The notes under the pieces: generated by a model
Database searches by the model: none
What the model was told of the DNA's origin: nothing
The model's input: the letters and a program-made list of their open reading frames with translations, nothing else
Program-made: the position numbers and the translations under genes
Shown here: positions 1 to 4,936 of the stretch, piece by piece
How the letters are laid out: every line of letters starts with the position of its first letter
Position numbering within the stretch: the first letter of the stretch is position 1
Source of the DNA: Chitinivibrionales bacterium
GTDB taxonomy: Bacteria > Fibrobacterota > Chitinivibrionia > Chitinivibrionales > FEN-1185
Reading direction: 5' to 3'
Length of the DNA: 5,788 nt
NCBI GenBank assembly: GCA_028718065.1
Contig: JAQUMP010000252.1
Coordinates: forward strand, 1 to 5,788

Positions 1-351
1 GTTCTCCTCCAGGTAAATTTGTCCCTCGAGTTCGCTTAACCGCCACAAGATATACTTTTGGTTCGGGTCGTTTTGCGCCAGGGCGCGCAGTTTATGGGCA
101 ACTTCCTTTGCGCCGGCAATGGCCTCCTGCTTCTTCTGCTTTGCATCGGCCTGGCTTGAGGCCGCAGCGGCCTCGTTAAACCCGTAGAAGGCGTCCTGCA
201 CGAGCGAATCCACATAGGATTGCTGGACATAGCCGTAACAAATTCCGGGAATGCATTTGTCAAGGCGCATAAGCGGCGCTCCCGCCGGGAGCAGCGCTAA
301 AATGACTACGGTGAGGATTGGGAACTTCAGGGTCGTGGCAATCGGCTTCAT
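1..351 (-). CDS. Exported protein of unknown function, 5' part only (117 codons visible)
   Basis: The frame stays open from an ATG at 351 to the window edge, so the C-terminal part is missing. An in-frame TAA lies 6 bases upstream of the ATG, making this the first possible ATG start. No good Shine-Dalgarno sequence is visible; the upstream bases are AT-rich. Residues 1-9 are short and basic (K2, K9). Residues 10-25 are hydrophobic and end in PAGAP, which fits a Sec signal peptide cleaved near residue 25. No lipobox cysteine is present. The mature part begins with a Cys pair in DKCIPGICYGY (C33, C38). From about residue 55 it becomes Ala/Gln/Lys-rich and strongly helical, possibly coiled coil or the beginning of TPR-like helices. 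I do not recognise the family. A frame within 36-263 on the same strand is a shadow of this gene. It is transcribed divergently from the HIT gene. Confidence 0.7.
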   Translation of the reverse strand, partial: MKPIATTLKFPILTVVILALLPAGAPLMRLDKCIPGICYGYVQQSYVDSLVQDAFYGFNEAAAASSQADAKQKKQEAIAGAKEVAHKLRALAQNDPNQKYILWRLSELEGQIYLEEN

Positions 352-382
352 CGTTTAAACCAAATTTAAAAATTTAAGAAAC

Positions 383-420
383 GACAAAGCGATATCGGAC
401 ACGTATGCGCCTGCTTTGTC
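383..420. repeat. Inverted repeat GACAAAGC-N22-GCTTTGTC in the leader of the exported-protein gene
   Basis: Two perfect 8-base arms (383-390 and 413-420) are separated by 22 bases, and the arm centres are 30 bp apart, about three helical turns. If the promoter at 429-458 is real, the repeat lies directly after the transcription start, so it could be an operator for a dimeric regulator or a stem in the 5' leader. On the minus strand it is followed by a T-rich stretch (GTTTCTTAAATTTTT). An attenuator-like role is therefore possible but unproven. Confidence 0.4.
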
Positions 421-428
421 AGAATTAA

Positions 429-458
429 AATATAGTTCCGTTGAAGTTGGTTTGGCAA
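429..458 (-). promoter_or_regulatory. Candidate sigma70-type promoter for the exported-protein gene
   Basis: Read on the minus strand, TTGCCA (458-453; five of six match TTGACA) is followed after 18 bases by TATATT (434-429; five of six match TATAAT). Transcription would start near 422, giving a leader of about 70 nt before the ATG at 351. The hexamers are seen in the sequence. Their use is inferred, and AT-rich intergenic DNA often gives such matches by chance. Confidence 0.3.
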
Positions 459-470
459 TCGGGCAATATT
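441..470 (+). promoter_or_regulatory. Weak candidate promoter for the HIT gene
   Basis: TTGAAG (441-446) and AATATT (465-470), 18 bases apart, are the best hexamer pair I can find upstream of the HIT gene. The -10 match is poor. The pair overlaps the candidate promoter on the other strand, so the two would compete. The rest of 352-565 is AT-rich, and no further gene is visible in it. Confidence 0.15.
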
Positions 471-565
471 TATTTGCTTATGGCGCCCATGAAATTAACC
501 TCTCCAAAGAAAACTAAAACTATTTTTGGACAGGCTTAGCAAAACAATATCTATGAGGAGCCGCC

Positions 566-919
566 ATGGACCAAAAGCAAAGCTGCCTGTTCTGCAAAAT
601 CATCAATAAAGAGGTCCCCGCGAAAATCGTTTACGAAGACGAGCGCGCGCTCGCCTTCCACGATATCAACCCGCAGGCACCACTGCATATTTTAGTAATT
701 CCCAAAGCGCACTATTCCGCCCTGCATGATGTCCCGGCCGACAAGTATGCCGTTATTACCGATCTTTTTAATGCGGTTAACAATGTCGTGCGAGAAAACA
801 AATGCGTTGAGAACAGTTATCGGCTGGTGGTCAATTCCGGTCCGGCCGCGGGGCAGGCGGTCTACCATATCCATGTGCATATTTTGTCCGGCCGCGCCCT
901 GAAATGGCCGCCGGGATAG
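566..919 (+). CDS. HIT-family (histidine triad) nucleotide-binding protein, HinT-like
   Basis: This complete 117-residue protein has the usual length for a stand-alone HIT/HinT protein. The family hydrolyses or transfers nucleotides from nucleoside phosphoramidates and related AMP-linked substrates, and acts in the cytoplasm as a dimer. Near the N-terminus lies CLFCKIINKEVPAKIVYED (C7 and C10 form a CxxC often seen in bacterial members). FHDINPQAPLHILVIPK follows at 31-47, then VNSGPAAGQAVYHIHVHIL at 89-107. The histidine triad is H101-x-H103-x-H105, with H103 as the expected nucleophile. The C-terminus WPPG is typical for the family. The residue after HIL is S rather than the common G (LSGR instead of LGGR), a minor change. 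The start is set by GAGGAG at 555-560, 5 bases before the ATG. It stands alone on the plus strand, with no functional link to the dcw genes visible. Confidence 0.95.
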   Translation: MDQKQSCLFCKIINKEVPAKIVYEDERALAFHDINPQAPLHILVIPKAHYSALHDVPADKYAVITDLFNAVNNVVRENKCVENSYRLVVNSGPAAGQAVYHIHVHILSGRALKWPPG

Positions 920-924
920 GAAAA

Positions 925-973
925 CCTCATTCAGCCCTTCCCCCGTTACCGAAGGAAGGGCGCAAGAATGAGG
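925..973. repeat. Imperfect palindrome between the convergent ends of the HIT gene and the small ORF
   Basis: The outer arms CCTCATTC (925-932) and GAATGAGG (966-973) pair perfectly over 8 bp. The inner arms GCCCTTCC (934-941) and GGAAGGGC (954-961) pair over another 8 bp around a 12-base loop. A 1 x 4 internal loop separates the two stems. It begins 5 bases after the HIT stop and ends 31 bases before the small ORF's stop, so it could end both transcripts, but neither strand has a U-tract after it. The CCTCA...TGAGG ends and the CCCGTTA near the centre resemble the palindrome at 2762-2827, so it may be a decayed member of the same dispersed repeat family (inference). Confidence 0.55.
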
Positions 974-1004
974 GTACTGATCACGGGGAATTTACAAAAC
1001 CGGA

Positions 1005-1187
1005 CTAAAGGTCCTCATAGAGAACATGCGTGGTCTGGTCTTCGGTATTGAACCAGAAAAAGATCCGGTCCTCCTCGCTCGTAAAGCAATCCTGCAATTT
1101 TCTTCGATTTGCACAGGGATAAATTTTTTTGTGCAGTGCAAGCGCCCGCTGAATCATGCGTTGACGTATCTCTTTCTTCCGGATCAT
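1005..1187 (-). CDS. Small protein of unknown function (60 aa) downstream of ftsZ
   Basis: This short ORF of 60 residues is preceded by AGAAGGG (1199-1193), 5 bases before the ATG. Its N-terminal half is strongly basic and probably helical (MIRKKEIRQR, then LALHKK). The C-terminal half is mixed and ends with aromatic residues and an FFWFNTEDQTTHVLYED stretch (residues 43-59) that could form a beta hairpin. Two cysteines lie at 25 and 34, and no signal peptide or membrane segment is present. It follows ftsZ on the same strand, 83 bases beyond the ftsZ stop. I do not recognise the family. The good ribosome-binding site and protein-like composition argue that it is real; its small size and an open frame on the other strand (from 1026) are the reasons for doubt. 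An alternative start is Met11. Confidence 0.6.
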   Translation of the reverse strand: MIRKKEIRQRMIQRALALHKKIYPCANRRKLQDCFTSEEDRIFFWFNTEDQTTHVLYEDL

Positions 1188-1220
1188 ACCATCCCTTCTG
1201 TTAAGGATTTTTTTGCCGAA

Positions 1221-1253
1221 TCGCAGGGGCAGGCTTTACGCCTGCCCCTGCGA
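1221..1253 (-). terminator. Strong GC-rich hairpin after ftsZ, without a U-tract
   Basis: TCGCAGGGGCAGGC (1221-1234) and its exact reverse complement (1240-1253) form a 14-bp stem around the loop TTTAC. In the direction of ftsZ transcription it begins 17 bases after the stop codon and is followed by an A-rich sequence, not U. It therefore does not meet the usual intrinsic-terminator rule. It could protect the 3' end of ftsZ mRNA, partly terminate transcription, or be a dispersed palindromic repeat. Confidence 0.4.
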
Positions 1254-1270
1254 AATTGGAATTTCCGCAA

Positions 1271-2689
1271 TTATTGCATTTGTTTGCGCAAAAACGTCGG
1301 TACGTCCATGTCGTCGGCATAATGTTCGATTACGCGCCCCTTGCTCACATACACCTGCGGTTCGGGCCGCATGATTTTATTTTTGAGCAACGTCGCCGGA
1401 AAATCGAGCGGCGAAGCGCTTGCGTCGGCGGCATGCACCGGTGCGGCGGCAATCGGTTTTTCGAACTGTTCCGCCGGCGGGACCGCCGTCTGCGGGGCTG
1501 CCTCAAAGACCGGCATGGCGTCGTCAACACTCGCTGCGACGGCATGCGGTTCGGCAACCACAACCGGCGCCTTCGCGGATTCGGCCGCGTGGGTCGTCAG
1601 CGGCAGCGTAATGGCCATCTGTTCGACCCTGGTTTCCACCGCCGGGCATTTATCCTTTCCCGGCGCCGCGGGCATGACGAACTTGAGTGTCGCGCTTTTT
1701 TCCTGCCGGTTCTTTTCGATTTTTTCCTCGCTAAAACCCGTGGCGATCACGGTAACGCGGATCTTGCCGCTCATGGTCGGATCGGTGACCGCGCCGAAAA
1801 TGATGTTGGTTTCGGTGTCTTCGCCAACGGCATCGTAGATGGTCTGGGTGGCGTCGTTGACATCGTAGAGCGTCATGTCTTCGCCGCCGGTAATGTTAAT
1901 AAGAATGCCCTTGGCGCCGACAATCGAAACATCGTCTAAAAGCGGGCTGTGGATGGCATTATCGGCCGCGATCACGGCGCGGTTTTCGCCTTCGGCGTAG
2001 CCGGTGCCCATGAGCGCGTCGCCCATGCCCTTCATGATGGTCTTTACATCCGCGAAATCGAGGTTGACCAGACCGTGCACCGTAATCAGGTCGGAGATGC
2101 CCTTGGTGGCCTGAAAGAGCACGTCGTCGGCGGTTTTAAAGGCGTCGATGAGCGAGGTGGTGCGGTCTACGATCGAAAGCAGTTTCTGGTTGGGAATTAC
2201 GATAATGGTGTCCACGCAGTTGCGCAGATCGTCGATGCCTTTGCGGGCGTTGCGGTCGCGCACCTTGCCTTCAAACAAAAAGGGCCGGGTAACTATCGCA
2301 ACTGTCAAGATATCCATTTCGTGGGCGATCTCGGCCACTACGGGCGCGCCGCCCGTGCCCGTGCCGCCGCCCATGCCGGCCGTAATAAAAACCATGTCGG
2401 CGCCTTCGAGCGCCGCGGCGATTTTTTCGCGGTCTTCTTCCATGGCCATGCGGCCGATTTCCGGGTTGGCGCCCGCGCCGAGGCCCTTGGTTATTTTTTC
2501 GCCGATCTGCATGCGATTGGTGGCGTGGTTGTTGTCCAGCGCCATGGCATCGGTGTTGATGGAAATAAATTCAACGCCGCCCAGCCCGGCCTTGACCATG
2601 CGGTTTACCGCATTGCCGCCCGCTCCGCCCACGCCCACGACCTTCATTCTGGCCACTGCATCAAAATTCTCATCAAGCGTAAAAACCAT
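1271..2689 (-). CDS. ftsZ: Cell division protein FtsZ (tubulin-like GTPase)
   Basis: FtsZ polymerises with GTP into the cytoplasmic ring at mid-cell that organises septum formation. The 472-residue protein shows the GTP-binding loop VGVGGAGGNAVNRM at 18-31, the tubulin signature GGGTGTG at 107-113, and the FEGKVRDRNARKGIDDL segment at 139-155. The synergy-loop region NLDFADV at 209-215 should complete the GTPase site of the neighbouring subunit, with D211 and D214 as the expected catalytic acids. The folded core ends near ATGF (316-319). An Ala/Pro/Val-rich disordered linker of about 130 residues follows, then the conserved tail peptide DDMDVPTFLRKQ (459-470), which docks on FtsA. The linker makes the protein longer than the roughly 380-residue E. 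coli FtsZ. The start is supported by GGGGAGG (2702-2696), 6 bases before the ATG, and the N-terminus aligns without extension. It lies after ftsA with a 138-base gap containing a palindrome. Confidence 0.99.
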   Translation of the reverse strand: MVFTLDENFDAVARMKVVGVGGAGGNAVNRMVKAGLGGVEFISINTDAMALDNNHATNRMQIGEKITKGLGAGANPEIGRMAMEEDREKIAAALEGADMVFITAGMGGGTGTGGAPVVAEIAHEMDILTVAIVTRPFLFEGKVRDRNARKGIDDLRNCVDTIIVIPNQKLLSIVDRTTSLIDAFKTADDVLFQATKGISDLITVHGLVNLDFADVKTIMKGMGDALMGTGYAEGENRAVIAADNAIHSPLLDDVSIVGAKGILINITGGEDMTLYDVNDATQTIYDAVGEDTETNIIFGAVTDPTMSGKIRVTVIATGFSEEKIEKNRQEKSATLKFVMPAAPGKDKCPAVETRVEQMAITLPLTTHAAESAKAPVVVAEPHAVAASVDDAMPVFEAAPQTAVPPAEQFEKPIAAAPVHAADASASPLDFPATLLKNKIMRPEPQVYVSKGRVIEHYADDMDVPTFLRKQMQ

Positions 2690-2695
2690 AGAACG

Positions 2696-2702
2696 CCTCC
2701 CC
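2696..2702 (-). promoter_or_regulatory. ftsZ ribosome-binding site
   Basis: GGGGAGG lies 6 bases before the ftsZ ATG and fixes the start. The AT-rich stretch between it and the palindrome (2703-2761) could hold a separate ftsZ promoter, but I see no convincing -35/-10 pair there. Confidence 0.8.
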
Positions 2703-2761
2703 GTGAAAAAGATGTTTATGGAAATTGATATGATTAAAAAAAAGTTTCATGATTTTGTTTT

Positions 2762-2827
2762 CCCTCACCCCTTGCCCCTCTCCCGCTAACGGGAGAGGGA
2801 TAAAGGGGCAGGGGTTTAGGGTGAGGG
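2762..2827. repeat. Compound palindrome between ftsA and ftsZ
   Basis: This 66-bp element has outer arms CCCTCACCC (2762-2770) and GGGTGAGGG (2819-2827), and a central hairpin CCCTCTCCCG (2776-2785) / CGGGAGAGGG (2790-2799) with the 4-base loop CTAA. TGCCCC (2773-2778) and GGGGCA (2805-2810) can also pair, in competition with part of the central stem. It touches the ftsA stop codon (2828-2830) and is transcribed with the operon. The motif resembles CCCTCACCC/CTCTCCC palindromes scattered in intergenic regions of many bacterial genomes (recalled knowledge, not checked). No U-tract adjoins it on the minus strand; a run of eight T lies about 17 bases further on. Confidence 0.75.
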
Positions 2828-4066
2828 CTAAAAAAACTCCTTTACCCACATTTTCATACGATCGAATATTTTTTTAAAGTTGTCTTCGCCGCCCAGATTG
2901 CGTTTGCCCTTTTTGCCCTTGGCGTGTTTCATGGCGTAAATGCACAATCCCACGCCGGTGGAATGCACCGGCGATTTTGCCGCTTCCGTCAAGCCGCCGA
3001 AGCCGGTGGGAATGCCGAGCTTTACCGGCATTTCAAAAACCTTTTCCGCCAGTTCGAGCACGCCCTCCATGAGAGCGCAGCCGCCGGTAAGGACCACGCC
3101 GGCGCCGAGCATCTCGGCGTATTCGGTGCGCTTGATTTCGCGCAGGACCAGCGACAAAATTTCCTCCATGCGCGGTTCGATGATGGAGGACAACACGGCC
3201 CGGCTCACTTCGCGCTGCTCCCGGCCGCCCACGCCGGGCACGTTGATAAATTCGTCGTGCTTTACATAAAGAGAATAGGCGCAGCCGTATTGTTTTTTAA
3301 TTTCTTCGGCGCGCTCGATGGGCGTGCGGATGCCGATGGCGATATCGCTGGTCACGTTCTTGCCGCCCAGCGCGACCACGGCGGTATGCCGGATGCTTTC
3401 GTCAAAATAAATGGCGATGTCGGTGGTGCCGCCGCCCATGTCCACCAGCGCCACGCCCAGCTCTTTTTCGTCTTTTTCAAGCACCGCATAACTGGAGGCC
3501 AGCGGCTCCAGCACCAGGTCCGCGATTTTAAACCCGGCCTTTTCCACGCTTTTGTAAATATTCTGGGCGCTGGTTACCGCGCCGGTAATGATATGCACCT
3601 GCGTTTCCAGGCGCACGCCGCTCATGCCGATGGGCTCCTTGATGCCGCGCTGCTCGTCCACGATGAATTCCTGCGGGATCACATGCAGGATTTCGCGGTC
3701 CATGGGGATCGATACGGCCTTGGCCGCGTCGATGGCGCGCACAACGTCAAGCTCGTTGATTTCGTGGTCGTCGCGCGAAATCGCCACCACGCCCTTGGAG
3801 TTAATGGCGCGGATATGGTCCCCGGCAATGCCCACGTATACCGAATCAACGTCCACCCCAGCCATAAGCTCGGCCTCCTCCACCGCCTTCTGGATGGAAT
3901 GCACGGTCTTGTCGATGTTAACCACCACGCCTTTGCGCAGGCCGTCGGAGGTGCTCACCCCCACGCCGATTATTTTAAGCTCGCCGCTGGTTGCGTCAAG
4001 CTCCGAAATAATGCAGGCGATCTTGGTGGTCCCGATGTCAAGCCCAACAAAAACATTGTCGTCCAT
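2828..4066 (-). CDS. ftsA: Cell division protein FtsA (actin-like membrane anchor of the Z ring)
   Basis: FtsA is an actin/Hsp70-fold ATP-binding protein that tethers FtsZ to the inner face of the membrane and recruits later division proteins. Its length of 412 residues matches the family (about 400-440). Visible motifs are the phosphate-1 loop VGLDIGTTK (7-15), the phosphate-2 loop VDMGGGTTDIA (208-218) and the adenosine-binding GAGVVLTGGCALMEGV (321-336). The FtsA-specific 1C domain falls between about 84 and 165. The last 17 residues (NFKKIFDRMKMWVKEFF) form the amphipathic helix that binds the membrane, preceded by a Lys/Gly-rich spacer. The start is supported by AAGGAGG (4077-4071), 4 bases before the ATG, the strongest ribosome-binding site in the window. 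It follows ftsQ after 57 bases and precedes ftsZ, the classic order. Confidence 0.99.
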   Translation of the reverse strand: MDDNVFVGLDIGTTKIACIISELDATSGELKIIGVGVSTSDGLRKGVVVNIDKTVHSIQKAVEEAELMAGVDVDSVYVGIAGDHIRAINSKGVVAISRDDHEINELDVVRAIDAAKAVSIPMDREILHVIPQEFIVDEQRGIKEPIGMSGVRLETQVHIITGAVTSAQNIYKSVEKAGFKIADLVLEPLASSYAVLEKDEKELGVALVDMGGGTTDIAIYFDESIRHTAVVALGGKNVTSDIAIGIRTPIERAEEIKKQYGCAYSLYVKHDEFINVPGVGGREQREVSRAVLSSIIEPRMEEILSLVLREIKRTEYAEMLGAGVVLTGGCALMEGVLELAEKVFEMPVKLGIPTGFGGLTEAAKSPVHSTGVGLCIYAMKHAKGKKGKRNLGGEDNFKKIFDRMKMWVKEFF

Positions 4067-4070
4067 GCTG

Positions 4071-4077
4071 CCTCCTT
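4071..4077 (-). promoter_or_regulatory. ftsA ribosome-binding site (perfect AAGGAGG)
   Basis: AAGGAGG is 4 bases from the ATG and matches the anti-Shine-Dalgarno core fully. The ftsQ-ftsA gap also contains a small 7-bp stem with one bulge (CCCG+CCG at 4093-4099 against CGG+A+CGGG at 4106-4113, loop of 6), too weak to call functional. Confidence 0.75.
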
Positions 4078-4123
4078 AAATGCCGTTCTCGTCCCGCCGG
4101 AAAATCGGACGGGTTTCTATGAG

Positions 4124-4936
4124 TCAATTAACAAACGCTAAATTATCGTAGCACAGATTAATCGTCTCGCCGCCGCCGGGCCGTGAGCGCAGGGCTTCCA
4201 GGACCTGCCCGAGCTGCGCGACTTTTTGGCCGGGCAGGCTGCGCGGCAGTTCGATCACGGCGTCAATGCCGTCGAGCACCACGCGCATGCTGCTTGCCCC
4301 GCAATCGATCTGCGCGATGCGCCGCGAAAGCGCTGAATCCGCGGCCGAGATCTGCCCTAAAAACTGCCGTACCGGCGCAATGATCTCGGGCGCCAGCCGC
4401 AACGCGGCGCCCTGGCGTGGCGCCGGCAGGCCGGTGAGCAGCGGCAGATTCAAATAAGCCCCGCGCGTGAGGGGCAGCAACATTCCTTCTTCGTCAACCT
4501 GATACACCGCGCCCAGGCCGACCAGGGCAAACGGCGTGCGTTCCACCACCCGCACCACTAAGCAATCGGGCCAGCGCCGACCGACAAACGCCGATTTTAC
4601 CCATGCCAGTTTTTCGATGCGGTTTTTAATCCGGCCAACATCCACGTCTACCATGCGGGTGCCGGGCAAAAGATGCGCCTCCTGCATGATCTGCTTTGAA
4701 CTTATGTGACTCCCATGGGTTATAACGGCCCGCGAAACCATAAAACGTTTCGAAGTGCCGACCCAATGCCACGCGGTCGCGGCCGAGCCGATTGCCGCCG
4801 TCAGCACGATTGCGCTTACGGCCCAGAGCGCGGCGGTCCGCGCAAAAAAACGCCCCACGCTGCCGGCATTGCTTGACAATCGACGCTGCCGCTGCGTGCG
4901 CAAGGTGCGCCGATTTGCCCCGATACGTTTACTCAT
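4124..4936 (-). CDS. ftsQ: Cell division protein FtsQ/DivIB
   Basis: FtsQ is a single-pass membrane protein that joins the Z ring to the septal peptidoglycan synthases through FtsB and FtsL. The chosen start gives 270 residues, the usual size. Residues 1-30 are very basic (cytoplasmic side). Residues about 33-56 are a hydrophobic Ala-rich membrane segment. Residues about 64-135 form a POTRA domain: VSRAVITHGSHISSKQIM, then the family-typical KLAWVKSAFVGRRWPDCLVV and VVERTPFALVG. The beta domain follows to the C-terminus, ending INLCYDNLAFVN. The frame could be extended to an ATG at 5008, but those 24 residues lie inside murC and would put charged non-FtsQ sequence before the basic tail. The ATG at 4936 has GGAGG 9 bases upstream and overlaps the murC stop by 8 bases (ATGAGTAA), which suggests coupled translation. 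Confidence 0.95.
   Translation of the reverse strand: MSKRIGANRRTLRTQRQRRLSSNAGSVGRFFARTAALWAVSAIVLTAAIGSAATAWHWVGTSKRFMVSRAVITHGSHISSKQIMQEAHLLPGTRMVDVDVGRIKNRIEKLAWVKSAFVGRRWPDCLVVRVVERTPFALVGLGAVYQVDEEGMLLPLTRGAYLNLPLLTGLPAPRQGAALRLAPEIIAPVRQFLGQISAADSALSRRIAQIDCGASSMRVVLDGIDAVIELPRSLPGQKVAQLGQVLEALRSRPGGGETINLCYDNLAFVN

Noticed and set aside
36..263. 75-codon minus-strand frame at the left end
   Set aside because: It overlaps, in another frame, the open gene 1-351 that has a signal peptide, and its Arg/Ser/Pro-rich product looks like a shadow.
526..554. TTGGAC with an AT-rich -10-like stretch just before the HIT gene
   Set aside because: The spacing to any TATAAT-like hexamer is poor, and transcription would start at or inside the ribosome-binding site.
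1026..1322. 98-codon plus-strand frame opposite the small ORF and the ftsZ end
   Set aside because: It runs across the hairpin at 1221-1253 and into the ftsZ 3' end, and no clear ribosome-binding site or motif is visible.
1256..2728. Long plus-strand open frames opposite ftsZ (1256-1939, 1341-1838, 1949-2728, 2148-2789)
   Set aside because: All lie antisense to ftsZ, have low-complexity composition and show no family motif. They are codon-bias shadows.
2924..4141. 405-codon open frame on the plus strand opposite ftsA
   Set aside because: It is antisense to a certain ftsA and rich in His/Ala/Gly/Asp, as expected from reading GC-rich codons in reverse. No domain is recognisable.
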